DNA of 64,000 nt from Lactimicrobium massiliense. Lineage in GTDB: Bacteria > Bacillota_I > Bacilli_A > Erysipelotrichales > Erysipelotrichaceae. Each line of letters starts with the position of its first letter. The stretch's first letter is position 1. The translations under genes and the position numbers were made by a program. Below the pieces are notes generated by a model. The model had not been told where the DNA came from and ran no database searches. It was given only the letters and a program-made list of their open reading frames with translations. Of this stretch, positions 19,002 through 27,775 are shown in pieces. The stretch lies in contig NZ_OUNG01000002.1 in assembly GCF_900343155.1 (NCBI RefSeq), positions 408,916 through 472,915 of the forward strand, read 5' to 3'.

Positions 19002-19068
19002 TCTTAAAGAACATGGACTGCTGGAACGAGTTGGATCTAATAAGACGGGCTATTGGCACGTATTATAA
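19002..19068 (+). pseudogene. 3' tail of AlbA-type regulator 3
   Basis: After the second TCTTAAAG copy, the frame continues LKEHGLLERVGSNKTGYWHVL and stops with TAA at 19066-19068. It exactly completes the winged helix of the gene broken at 16501. Confidence 0.85.
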
Positions 19069-19102
19069 GAAAGAAAATGCCTGCTATTGGGGCAGACATT
19101 CA

Positions 19103-20311
19103 TCACTGTACGCTTGCAGCAGCTTTCCTGATCATCAGGATGCGTTTACAGAACAGGCGGTATGATTCGTTGATTCTCTTATTGGAAATGTTGGTTGTGG
19201 ACTGGTATTTGACAAGCTGGTTGCCATATGCTCTTGGCAGTCCGTCCAGAGCATTGAAGTCATACCGTTTCAGATCAATGTAATCCAGCAAAATCTCATG
19301 GGAGAAGTTTCTGGCATTGAACAGTTTGCATGATTCACTGTGATACTGTTCAAAGATTTCATTGTCATCCACCAGACAGCCAAGTCCTGTACCAGTATCA
19401 AAGACAGGTGCACATTGCAGCCATCTGCCGGTATTGGCATCCACGAGAATGCCTAAATTCTGGTTATGACGGTCTGTGTTCATCATCAGATAATCCATGA
19501 CCAGCATGTCGGACAGGCGTTCTTTGCCATCCATGATGCCATGACTTTCCAGTGCGCGGATATAGTCATCATACTGGAAATGACGGGCATCTGAATGAAC
19601 GCTGTTCAGGACATCACCGGCCGTGACCAGATCCACATCTTCACTGGTCATGGCAGGACATACAGATACAAGATTGTTTTCGTAGATTTCATTGTTGTAA
19701 GGAACTGGCTGAATGCCCAGCTGATGGGCAATACGGCATGCAAGCCATTCATTGACAGGTTCCTGCTGATAGAAGGGTGTTCCGCCCTTTAACAGGAACA
19801 GACGGCCATTGCGCCTGAACCATGCTTTGCGATGATAGCCACAGGTAGTGTTATTAGGCGTATGACGGGCATCATGGCCGGCATGAGCACCGACATTGGA
19901 GAACATGGCAAGACCAAAGCCCTGCTGGTCAAAGGAACGGTGGAAGAAGTTGACTTCTTTCCATGTGATGGGATCATCCGCAGCTTTGCGCCAGAAGGTG
20001 TCCGAGACAGACAGTGCATATTCCCTTTCCAATAATTCCAGAGGATCTCTGATCTCCAGCCGCTCTTCCAGCTGCAGCAGTCCGACCCGATAACCGGGGA
20101 TTCCCCGCCAGCGGTACCAGTGATTCAGCTTGTGCAGAGAGATGGTGCCATCTTCGTGGGTCACACCAACCGGTAAAAGGACAGGATCAATGATTTCTAC
20201 ATCCTCCCCGAAGGCATGACGGCCAAAATCAAAGCTGCCATGCAGGACGGGTTTGTCTTTGTGCATCAGCACATAGACAGGATTTTTCTTCTTAAATGTA
20301 AAGAGTGCCAT
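19103..20311 (-). CDS. HipA-like serine/threonine kinase-fold protein
   Basis: The 402-residue protein shows the HipA/PI4-kinase-like catalytic signatures: MDYLMMNTDRHNQNLGIL near residue 275, with the catalytic Asp and Asn, and APVFDTGTGLGCL near 300, the metal-binding Asp in the DFG position. The upstream LFLLKGGTPFYQQEPVNEW fits the ATP-binding part. HipA kinases phosphorylate proteins such as aminoacyl-tRNA synthetases and act as toxins when not held by HipB. No HipB-like helix-turn-helix gene is next to it, and it lacks the small N-subdomain typical of classic HipA. So it may be a stand-alone relative rather than a toxin. It converges with the IS66-split gene. Confidence 0.75.
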   Translation of the reverse strand: MALFTFKKKNPVYVLMHKDKPVLHGSFDFGRHAFGEDVEIIDPVLLPVGVTHEDGTISLHKLNHWYRWRGIPGYRVGLLQLEERLEIRDPLELLEREYALSVSDTFWRKAADDPITWKEVNFFHRSFDQQGFGLAMFSNVGAHAGHDARHTPNNTTCGYHRKAWFRRNGRLFLLKGGTPFYQQEPVNEWLACRIAHQLGIQPVPYNNEIYENNLVSVCPAMTSEDVDLVTAGDVLNSVHSDARHFQYDDYIRALESHGIMDGKERLSDMLVMDYLMMNTDRHNQNLGILVDANTGRWLQCAPVFDTGTGLGCLVDDNEIFEQYHSESCKLFNARNFSHEILLDYIDLKRYDFNALDGLPRAYGNQLVKYQSTTNISNKRINESYRLFCKRILMIRKAAASVQ

Positions 20312-20529
20312 ACATCATCATTGTAGCGGAAAATACTGGTAATTTGTGAGTGAAAATGCGGATAATGCATCGCTTTCAAACAGAACTGGTTTCTGTCAGA
20401 ATGAAAAGGACAAAGGAAAGTGTGAATATGGAACAGAAGCAGATCGAATACAGTGAAATCACAGATCAGAACCAATGCATGAACTGATGAAAATCCTGAA
20501 TGTGTAAGTTTGATTGATGCGCTGCGCAT
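20312..20529. other. intergenic segment with a short, frame-broken reading frame
   Basis: On the plus strand a short frame from about 20400 reads MKRTKESVNMEQKQIEY and stops near 20489. A second frame continues ...HELMKILNV to 20506, as if a single base change split a small gene of about 35 residues. It is divergent from the HipA-like gene. It could be the relic of a small partner protein or chance. Confidence 0.25.
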
Positions 20530-20577
20530 ACCCTGTCTATAGCCAAACCCTCAATGTTTGCACAAAGCGGTGTAGGC

Positions 20578-21018
20578 TCAGGCGGGGTTAGCAGCGTCAT
20601 TTTTCTTTTGGCCTTGTTCCTGAATATACTTACGGATCATCTGCTCTGTTGTATCTGATACGGTGCTGATGAAATATGTGTCAGACCAGAAATATGGCTT
20701 CCAGTAGTAAGGCCTTAAGGTGTCATAGAATTCTTTTCTAAGCAGTCTGGACGTAACTGTCTTGTCGTTATGAATCAGCTTGGAAAGCTGCGTTTGTGGT
20801 GACGTTTCAAACAGGATATGAACATGATCCGTATCCGTGTTAATCTCCAGTATCTTAGACTTCCAGCTATTCTCAATAATGGCATAGCTGATTTGGATGA
20901 GCCTGTCCTTAATGCCGTCTACTAATACAGGATGCCTGTATTTTGTACAAACCACTAAGTGATATTGCAATCTGTACACCGCATGCCGATTTGTATAATA
21001 TCCATTACAATATTGCAT
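20578..21018 (-). CDS. tnpA: IS200/IS605 HUH transposase TnpA
   Basis: A 146-residue Y1 single-strand transposase that excises and inserts the element as a circle, acting on subterminal hairpins. The HUH metal motif is DHVHILFE near residue 68, and the nucleophile tyrosine lies in MIRKYIQEQGQ near 130. The start YRLQYHLVVCTKYRHPVL is typical. Length and motifs are complete, so it is probably active. It is divergent from tnpB with about 60 bases between. Confidence 0.95.
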   Translation of the reverse strand: MQYCNGYYTNRHAVYRLQYHLVVCTKYRHPVLVDGIKDRLIQISYAIIENSWKSKILEINTDTDHVHILFETSPQTQLSKLIHNDKTVTSRLLRKEFYDTLRPYYWKPYFWSDTYFISTVSDTTEQMIRKYIQEQGQKKNDAANPA

Positions 21019-21079
21019 ATCGTTTCACCTCTGTGAATGTTGTACCACTGAATATGTTATAATATCCTTAGAGGAACAT

Positions 21080-22465
21080 ATGATACTGACGTCAAGTTAC
21101 GGATTACATTTCAAAGGCAGTGAATCAGCAATTAAGAACACAAGCGCGTATTACGCTTCTGCTGTTAAATATCTGATACCTGTAGTCCGCGTAAACTGGG
21201 ACGCTGTTGAGCCGATATCTTATAGCAAAGGCAGAGTGCGCCTTATTGAATGCCTGATCCACAGCAATAAGAACAACCAGGCAGCGTATAACTTCGATGA
21301 CCAGTTTTATAAGTTCCCTGTTTATCTGAGAAGAGCTGCGATTGCGGATGCCATTGGCAAAGTAACCACGTATTTCAAACTTTTCGAGCTATGGATAAAA
21401 AATGAATGTGAAGGCGTGATGCCGCAGATCGATACGTGTGACCATCTCATGCCGTGTTTCTTTAATGGCAATATGTTCAATTGGGATCAGCTTGGCCGCA
21501 CTGCTCAGGTAAAGGTTTATGTTAACAATGACTGGGTATGGAGAGAAATCCGCCTTTCCAAGACAGATATCAGGTATTTGAACAGCAGAAAGCGTCTGCA
21601 TAACGCAAAGCTGTCCGCACCCGTCATTGAAAAGAAACATGGACACTATCAGCTTCGCTTTACGATTCAGGAGAATGTCAGACTGCATCATACGCCGATC
21701 TTTGAACAGAAGATATGTGCGGTAGATCTTGGCATTGGTACAGATGCCGTGTGCAGTGTATTGGATTCTAAGGGAACTGTCCTGTCAAGGGAGTTTATTA
21801 ACTTTGGCAGAGAAAAAGACTCTGTATCCAATGCGCTGCACCGCGTATCTGATTTCCAGCGCTATCACGGATCTCATGACAGCGGCAGACTCTGGAATCT
21901 GGCAAAGCGAAGAAACCTGAACCATGCCCGCCTGATTGCCAATGCAATTGTGGAGTATGCCATGGCAAATGAATGCCACACAATTGTATTTGAGCATCTG
22001 GACACGGCAGGTAAGAAGAAAGGCTCAAAGAAACAGAAGCTTGTCATGTGGAAACACCGTGATGTGCAGAATACGGCTGAACGCTTAGCGCATCGTTATG
22101 GCATGCGGATATCGCGCGTCTGTGCATGGAATACAAGTAAGCTTGCGTATGATGGTTCTGGCAATGTAAAACGCGGCAGCGATGTACCGCGTTCTGAAAA
22201 AACAGAATCCATGATTCGTCATTCCATCTATAAAGGCAGGATGGAAGAAAGAGTTCCTTATGACATTTGTCAGTTCATGAATGGAAAGCTGTACAATTGT
22301 GATCTCAATGCGTCATACAACATTGGAGCACGATATTTTATTCGCGAACTGTTGAAAGCACTACCCCAGATACAGGCAGAAGTTCCTGATCTGGGCAGTG
22401 GAAGCTCCAGAACATTAGCTGATCTATGGCAGTTAAACACTGCAATAGGTACAGCAGTCAGCTGA
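21080..22465 (+). CDS. tnpB: TnpB, RNA-guided nuclease of the IS605-type element
   Basis: TnpB proteins are RuvC nucleases guided by an omega RNA made from the element's right end; they help keep the element in place. The 461-residue product has the three RuvC acidic sites: AVDLGIGTDAV (about 216), TIVFEHLD (about 303) and CDLNASYNIGARY (about 409). The zinc ribbon between sites two and three looks degenerate: only single cysteines remain in RVCAWNTSK and KLYNCDLNA where CxxC pairs are usual. The N-terminal bridging region is longer than in minimal TnpBs. No helper gene lies between it and the right end. Confidence 0.9.
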   Translation: MILTSSYGLHFKGSESAIKNTSAYYASAVKYLIPVVRVNWDAVEPISYSKGRVRLIECLIHSNKNNQAAYNFDDQFYKFPVYLRRAAIADAIGKVTTYFKLFELWIKNECEGVMPQIDTCDHLMPCFFNGNMFNWDQLGRTAQVKVYVNNDWVWREIRLSKTDIRYLNSRKRLHNAKLSAPVIEKKHGHYQLRFTIQENVRLHHTPIFEQKICAVDLGIGTDAVCSVLDSKGTVLSREFINFGREKDSVSNALHRVSDFQRYHGSHDSGRLWNLAKRRNLNHARLIANAIVEYAMANECHTIVFEHLDTAGKKKGSKKQKLVMWKHRDVQNTAERLAHRYGMRISRVCAWNTSKLAYDGSGNVKRGSDVPRSEKTESMIRHSIYKGRMEERVPYDICQFMNGKLYNCDLNASYNIGARYFIRELLKALPQIQAEVPDLGSGSSRTLADLWQLNTAIGTAVS

Positions 22466-22655
22466 TTGTTCTGCACATAAGTCTCCCAAAAGTTAGTGCA
22501 GATGGGTATAGCAAGCGTCAGCAAGCTATACTGTGCTGCAACCGTATCTGAAGGAGACGAAAGTCTGAAAGCACACAAGCTTTTGGAAGCTCCATCTATA
22601 GTCCGGACGTAAGCGAGGACTTAGGTGGGGAGCTTCACGAATCTTAACGGAATCT
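22440..22655 (+). ncRNA. probable omega RNA / right end of the IS605-type element
   Basis: About 190 non-coding bases follow tnpB and contain several complementary segments, including TAGTCC/GGACTTA and AAGCTCC/GGAGCTT, up to the presumed right end. In this family the region is transcribed with tnpB and processed into the guide scaffold, with the guide lying just beyond the right end. Exact ends cannot be set by eye. Confidence 0.5.
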
Positions 22656-22755
22656 TAAGACTCATCCCTTGCGGCATCAGGAATATGACAGTATGATCGC
22701 TCTTTGGATAACATGCTATGTTTGACAGACATAACCTGTGGAAGGAGGTTTGTAC

Positions 22756-24270
22756 ATGGCATATACAGATCTGATCTACCTGCTTTTATTTCTGCCATGC
22801 TGTGTATTGATCTATCATCTTTCTTCTGTGCGTTTCCGCAAGTATGTCCTGCTATTGTTCAGCTGGATGTATTTCATCCTGTGCAGTAAGAAACTCATCA
22901 TTTATCTGTTAGCCACAACGTTGTTTGTCTACATCATGGGGCTTGTCATAGACAAGGCACCAAAGAAATCCAGAACAAGAAAAGCATTGTTTCTATTAGG
23001 ATTGACTGGATTGTTTGGTGCACTGCTCTATGTGAAATATACCAACTTCTTGATCCGGATTTTTAATGATCTCAGCCATGGTTCTGTTTCTGCACTAACC
23101 ATTGCAGCACCGATTGGTATTTCGTTCTATACATTGGAAGCAGTGAGTTATCTGACAGAAGTTTACTGGGGCAGAGTGAAAGCAGATCACAGTTTATGTT
23201 CTGTGGCACTGTTTCTGAGCTTTTTCCCGCAGACCATGGAAGGTCCGATTGCAAGGTATCAGGATACTGCATCACAGTTGACCAAAGGTGAAAATGTTCA
23301 TCTTGCGGCACTGCAGGCAGGATGCGTACGGATCCTGTGGGGCTTGTTCAAGAAGATGGTGATTGCGGACAGGCTGAATACAGCCGTGAATGTTCTGTTT
23401 ACCAACTATAACAGCTACACCGGTGCCATGACAGCGGTCTCTGGGATCTTCTATGCACTGCAGCTGTATATGGAGTTCTCTGGTGCTATGGATATTGTCA
23501 TTGGTTCCGCCCAGATGTTTGGCATTACACTGCCAGAGAACTTCCGGCAGCCGTTCTTCTCACAGTCGGCAGCAGAGTTCTGGCGCAGATGGCACATTAC
23601 CCTTGGCGTCTGGTGCAAGACCTATCTGTTCTATCCGGTAACGACATCCAAGCTCTGCATAAAGTGGAATAAGTTTGCTAAGAAGAAGTTTGGCAAATAC
23701 ATTACCAAAATCGGTATCTGTGCAATGTCATTAACACCTGTGTGGTTATTCAATGGCATCTGGCATGGACCGCAGATGAACTATATCTTCTATGGCATTT
23801 ACTACCTGGTGATTCTGATGATCGGGGAGATGCTGGAACCAGTCAAGAAAGCATTCTATGCAAAGACTGGCTTCAACAAGAACAATGTATTCTGGCATAC
23901 GTTCCGCATTCTGCGTACATGGGTGATTCTCTTTACTGGTGAAATGTTCTTCCGTGCCAATGGGCTAAGAGCCGGTCTTAATATGTTCAAGCGGATCTTT
24001 CAGAACTTCCAGCTTTCAGCATTATGGAATGGCGGATTGATGTCACTGAATCTGGATCATCATGACTATCTGGTGATTGTGATCGGCATTCTGCTTGTGC
24101 TGATCTATGACATCCTGCAGGAAAATGGTGTCAATGTGTATGACGTTCTAAGCAGACAGAAGACACCGGTGCGCTGGGCATGTGTGTATCTGTTATTCTT
24201 TGCGATTGTGATCTTAGGTGCCTATGGCACTGGCTATGATAAGGTGAGTCTAATCTATGCAGGATTCTGA
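22756..24270 (+). CDS. MBOAT-family O-acyltransferase (DltB/AlgI-like)
   Basis: A polytopic membrane protein of about 504 residues. Membrane-bound O-acyltransferases pass acyl groups across the membrane to surface polymers. The conserved histidine is in WLFNGIWHGPQMNYIFYG at about 335-350. Upstream motifs include GISFYTLEAVSYL and FFPQTMEGPIAR, as in AlgI. AAGGAGG lies before the ATG at 22756, which is better than a GTG at 22738. It overlaps the next SGNH-type gene by 14 bases. The pair fits acetylation of a polysaccharide outside the membrane. No D-alanine activation genes (dltA, dltC) are nearby. Confidence 0.88.
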   Translation: MAYTDLIYLLLFLPCCVLIYHLSSVRFRKYVLLLFSWMYFILCSKKLIIYLLATTLFVYIMGLVIDKAPKKSRTRKALFLLGLTGLFGALLYVKYTNFLIRIFNDLSHGSVSALTIAAPIGISFYTLEAVSYLTEVYWGRVKADHSLCSVALFLSFFPQTMEGPIARYQDTASQLTKGENVHLAALQAGCVRILWGLFKKMVIADRLNTAVNVLFTNYNSYTGAMTAVSGIFYALQLYMEFSGAMDIVIGSAQMFGITLPENFRQPFFSQSAAEFWRRWHITLGVWCKTYLFYPVTTSKLCIKWNKFAKKKFGKYITKIGICAMSLTPVWLFNGIWHGPQMNYIFYGIYYLVILMIGEMLEPVKKAFYAKTGFNKNNVFWHTFRILRTWVILFTGEMFFRANGLRAGLNMFKRIFQNFQLSALWNGGLMSLNLDHHDYLVIVIGILLVLIYDILQENGVNVYDVLSRQKTPVRWACVYLLFFAIVILGAYGTGYDKVSLIYAGF

Positions 24271-25255
24271 GAAGAAAAACAAGAAAAGAATCTGGCTGCG
24301 CTGTATCGCCTTCTTCCTGGTCCTTGGTGTGCTGCTGGATGTTGTGTCCAATGCATTTCTATACACGGCTGTCTCTACCAAAGATGCGAAAATATTGAAC
24401 CGCAATGCGGCTGAGACGGATCTCTTGTCACAGGATGAAGACAGCCTTGATGTGCTGATTATAGGAGACAGTGAAGCTTACTCTTCCTTTTCGCCACTGC
24501 AGATTTATCACGATACAGGCATTACTTCTTTTGTCGCATCACAGGGTGCCCAGACAATTGAAGAAATGAAGCATATGCTTACGGTTGCCTTAAGAACTCA
24601 GCATCCTAAGGTTGTCATCCTGGAGACAGATGCCATTTACCGCAGCTATGGTTCCGTCTCCGGCATAGAGTCTGTTCTGGAAGAAGGGCTGAACACTTTG
24701 TTCCCAGTGTTCCAGTATCACAACATCTGGAAGATGCTTGGTGAAAATGACTATGCAAAGTATTCATCCTGGAAAGGGTACTATCTCAATGGGGCTGTTG
24801 CACCATGCACCTCGTTGAGTTCCTATATGTCACCAATGGATCAGCAATATAAGATTCCCTGGCTGAATCAGCTTATTCTGGAGCAGATCAAGCAGGAAGT
24901 AGAAGATGCCGGTGCCCAGCTTGTTCTGGTCAGTGCACCGACACCGGTTAACTTCTCCATGGGAATGCATAACTATCTGAAGCAGCTTGCCGAAGACTGG
25001 GATATTACATATATTGACTTCAATGCAATTGTGGATGAGATTGGCATCGATTGGAACAAGGATACAAGAGATGCCGGCGATCACCTCAATGATTCCGGTG
25101 CATGGAAAGTTACAGACTACCTGATCAGTATCCTTGAAACCATGGATCTGCCTGACCACAGAGGTGATTCTGCTTACAGCAGCTGGGATGAGATGGCAGA
25201 TGAGTTTCTGGAACAGGTGAATGCCAATATCAAGCAGATTAATTCACAGTCATGA
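24257..25255 (+). CDS. membrane-anchored SGNH-type protein (AlgJ/DltD-like partner)
   Basis: The 332-residue protein has a cytoplasmic KKNKKR start and one N-terminal membrane helix (about 13-35). The outside SGNH/GDSL-like domain has LIIGDSEAYSSF with the nucleophile Ser at about 77. A C-terminal DHLNDSGAWKVTDYL supplies the Asp and His. Such proteins hand over or place the acyl group after an MBOAT partner. AAGGTGAG precedes the ATG, and the frame overlaps the MBOAT gene. The polymer modified is unknown but is probably a wall glycan. Confidence 0.82.
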   Translation: MQDSEKKNKKRIWLRCIAFFLVLGVLLDVVSNAFLYTAVSTKDAKILNRNAAETDLLSQDEDSLDVLIIGDSEAYSSFSPLQIYHDTGITSFVASQGAQTIEEMKHMLTVALRTQHPKVVILETDAIYRSYGSVSGIESVLEEGLNTLFPVFQYHNIWKMLGENDYAKYSSWKGYYLNGAVAPCTSLSSYMSPMDQQYKIPWLNQLILEQIKQEVEDAGAQLVLVSAPTPVNFSMGMHNYLKQLAEDWDITYIDFNAIVDEIGIDWNKDTRDAGDHLNDSGAWKVTDYLISILETMDLPDHRGDSAYSSWDEMADEFLEQVNANIKQINSQS

Positions 25256-25497
25256 GGGTGAATGCGCTAGGATAGCACCAGATAGTGTGTATAACAGGAG
25301 CCACCAATGTGTGCTGCTGATTATTGCCGGAGTATGTAGATTTGAAGAAACTTGGAATGCTGAATGAAATACAATATGACATTTCCTTTACTGCTCATTA
25401 CTAAAGTCTCTACTTGATCAGATGAAATTTGGAATGGAATACAGCGCAGAAGAGTTTGCAGAGAACTGTTTACTTTTGATGAATTTCATGTTTTGAC

Positions 25498-25529
25498 GTT
25501 AAAAAAATGAAATGTTTCATCTTTTTAAC
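25498..25529 (+). promoter_or_regulatory. 15-bp inverted repeat, candidate operator
   Basis: GTTAAAAAAATGAAA (25498-25512) and TTTCATCTTTTTAAC (25515-25529) match 14 of 15 as an inverted repeat with a 2-base centre. A direct copy, AAAAAGATGAAATG, follows at once, and GATGAATTTCATG lies just before. It precedes the AAA/DUF4143 gene by about 90 bases. Elsewhere the gap 25256-25618 shows no gene. Confidence 0.5.
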
Positions 25530-25618
25530 GTGAAAAAGATGAAATGATTCATAAAATGTGCGCATTGGAATGCCTAACAATGATAGAATGCAAATACAGA
25601 AAGTCAGAGGTGCCTGTG

Positions 25619-26917
25619 ATGATGTATCGAAAGTTTTATGAAGTGATCAGGAAGTGGGAAAGGGATCAGGAACAGAAGCCTTTGATGGTGATTGGGGCAA
25701 GACAGGTTGGCAAGACGTGGCTGATGAAGAAGTTCTGTCAGGATGTGTATCATGACTATGTCTATATTAACTTAGAGGAGAGAAATGATGTTGCTTCTGT
25801 GTTTGAAGGGAGTCTTGACCCTGAAATGATTCTGATGAAGATTTCGCAGTTGTTCGGCAGAACAGTTGATGAAAAGACACCTGTGTTCTTTGATGAAATA
25901 CAGTGCTGTGAGCGCGCTGTGACTTCCATGAAGTATTTCTGTGAGTCAGAGAAGAATTATCGGATTCTTTGTGCGGGAAGTTTGTTAGGTGTAAAAATGC
26001 ACCGCTTCCATAGTTCTTTTCCGGTTGGCAAGGTGCACATCGTGCAGATGTATCCTCTTGATTTTGAAGAGTTTCTGCTTGCGTGCGGTGAAGAGCTGCT
26101 GAGGGATGGCATTCGGAATGCGTATGTGCAAAAAGCACCCTTGGCACAGGGCATCCATGAGAAAGCACTTCATTTGTATCAGGATTATCTGTATGTGGGT
26201 GGAATGCCGGAGGCTGTGCAGTCATATCTTGACCATGGTAAGAATGCGCTTGCGGTAGATTCTGTTATTTATGATAACCTGCAGCTTGCTTATCTTGCGG
26301 ATATGACCAAGTATGTAACTTCACCGCAGGAGTCTGTCAAGATCACGCAGGTGTATCATTCTGTGCCCAGGCAGCTTGCGAAAGAGAATCCAAAGTTTCA
26401 ATACAGTCGGGTTCGTTCTGGCGGCAACAGACGTGATTTCAGCGAGCCTCTGGATTGGCTGTATGCGTCAGGTATGGTCTATGCGGTACACAGCCTGCAG
26501 GCTCCTTTGCCGCCTTTGAAGAGCTATGAGGACGATAGCAGCTTTAAGATTTATTTATCGGATGTGGGGCTGCTGCGGCATATGTGTGGGCTGCATTATC
26601 GTGATTTGCTGATGGAAAGCCAGAATATTTATAAGGGAGCTTTGACAGAGAATTATGTGATTCAGCAGCTGAAAGCTGCTGGTATCAAGATGTATTACTA
26701 TAAGCCTTCACCAAGCATGGAGATTGATCTTATTCTGGATCATGCGGAACAGATTATTCCGGTAGAGATCAAGTCTGGGCGGCATAAGCGCTCTACCAGC
26801 CTGCAGAATTACCGGAACAAGTATCATCCTGCCTTTGCAGTACACATATCTGCATTGAACTTTGGCTGGCAGGATGATTTGTTCTCTGTTCCGCTGTATG
26901 CGGCATGGTGCATATAG
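25619..26917 (+). CDS. AAA_14/DUF4143 ATP-binding protein
   Basis: A product of about 432 residues from the frequent AAA_14-DUF4143 group. The Walker A motif is MVIGARQVGKTWLMKKF near residue 25 and Walker B PVFFDEIQCCERA near 92. The C-terminal DUF4143 part ends in MEIDLILDHAEQIIPVEIKS, a PD-(D/E)xK-like nuclease core with D, and ExK. Function is not known; these genes are often solitary and laterally moved. The frame opens at 25544, but GAGGTG before 25619 and the family start YRKFYEVIRKWE favour 25619. The strong upstream palindromes suggest self-regulation. Confidence 0.82.
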   Translation: MMYRKFYEVIRKWERDQEQKPLMVIGARQVGKTWLMKKFCQDVYHDYVYINLEERNDVASVFEGSLDPEMILMKISQLFGRTVDEKTPVFFDEIQCCERAVTSMKYFCESEKNYRILCAGSLLGVKMHRFHSSFPVGKVHIVQMYPLDFEEFLLACGEELLRDGIRNAYVQKAPLAQGIHEKALHLYQDYLYVGGMPEAVQSYLDHGKNALAVDSVIYDNLQLAYLADMTKYVTSPQESVKITQVYHSVPRQLAKENPKFQYSRVRSGGNRRDFSEPLDWLYASGMVYAVHSLQAPLPPLKSYEDDSSFKIYLSDVGLLRHMCGLHYRDLLMESQNIYKGALTENYVIQQLKAAGIKMYYYKPSPSMEIDLILDHAEQIIPVEIKSGRHKRSTSLQNYRNKYHPAFAVHISALNFGWQDDLFSVPLYAAWCI

Positions 26918-27004
26918 TACAAAATCTTGTTTCTGATATGATTTTTCTGTTGAAGTTTTGGAAAATGGGGTATCATTGACCGGTAAAGCATAGGAGGGGG
27001 TTCT

Positions 27005-27769
27005 GTGGGTAAAGAAGTAAATACCGGTGGCGAGATGGTAAATCTGCCTGTGAATCATACTGAAAGCGATGATGAAATAGAAATTGATCTTGGTGAGATC
27101 TTCTATCTGCTCTGGATACATATTGTTCAGATTGTGGGACTATTTGTGACGGGCGCGGTTGTTGTTTACCTGCTGACGCTCTTCCTGGTGACCCCAAAGT
27201 ATACGGCTACATCGAGAATGTATATCACATCTGGTTCTAATCAAATTGTGGATTTATCTTCGCTGCAGGTGAGTACGCAGTTGAAAGCAGATTATCAGGA
27301 ACTGGTTAAGTCTAGCAGTATTCTTCAGGATGTTATTGACGATCTTGACCTGGATGAAGATGTAGAGACGCTGAAGGGACAGATCACAGTATCTAATCCT
27401 TCGGATACACGTATTTTGAATCTTTCGGTAACGACGACCAATGCGCAGTTGTCTGCAGATATTGCCAATGAGCTTGCCAAACAGGCAAAGACATATCTGC
27501 CGAAGGTGATGAAGACGGATGAGCCGAATGTGTTTGAAGAGGCGCAGGTGCCTGATCATAAGTCTTCGCCATCCTATAAGAAGAATGCTTTGATTGGCGG
27601 AGTGCTTGCTGCGCTGTTATATTGTGCTGTGATTATTATTAAGCATGTGACAAATGATGCGTTTGTGACGCCGGAAGATATCAACAAGGTATTTGGTGTA
27701 CAGCCGCTGGCAGCAATTCCTGAGGGAAAAAAGCGGAGCGGCCGGAAGCATAGAAAGAAGGAGGACTAA
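27005..27769 (+). CDS. Wzz/CpsC-type polysaccharide chain-length and kinase-adaptor protein
   Basis: The 254-residue membrane protein has helices at about 38-62 and 198-216 flanking an extracellular domain with TSRMYITSGSNQIVDLSSLQ. This is the pattern of the Gram-positive CpsC/YveK family that sets glycan length and activates the partner CpsD kinase. The C-terminus is rich in K and R (KKRSGRKHRKKED) and cytoplasmic. The start is GTG at 27005 with GGAGGGGG before it. The CpsD-like gene follows after six bases. This is the first gene of the exopolysaccharide locus. Confidence 0.9.
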   Translation: MGKEVNTGGEMVNLPVNHTESDDEIEIDLGEIFYLLWIHIVQIVGLFVTGAVVVYLLTLFLVTPKYTATSRMYITSGSNQIVDLSSLQVSTQLKADYQELVKSSSILQDVIDDLDLDEDVETLKGQITVSNPSDTRILNLSVTTTNAQLSADIANELAKQAKTYLPKVMKTDEPNVFEEAQVPDHKSSPSYKKNALIGGVLAALLYCAVIIIKHVTNDAFVTPEDINKVFGVQPLAAIPEGKKRSGRKHRKKED

Positions 27770-27775
27770 GCAGAT

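Larger units (their letters stand above)
20530..22650. mobile_element. IS200/IS605-type element with divergent tnpA and tnpB
   Basis: A HUH transposase on minus and a TnpB nuclease on plus are arranged divergently, as in IS605/IS608. The ends are set only roughly. The left has a subterminal hairpin near TAGCCAAACC...GGTGTAGGCT (20542-20579). The right has one near CTATAGTCC...GGACTTAG (22595-22625) inside a larger AAGCTCC/GGAGCTT pairing. There are no terminal inverted repeats or target duplication, as expected for this family. Confidence 0.8.

Noticed and set aside
27254..27559. Minus-strand frame in the Wzz-like gene
   Set aside because: Antisense to a gene with clear family features, no support.
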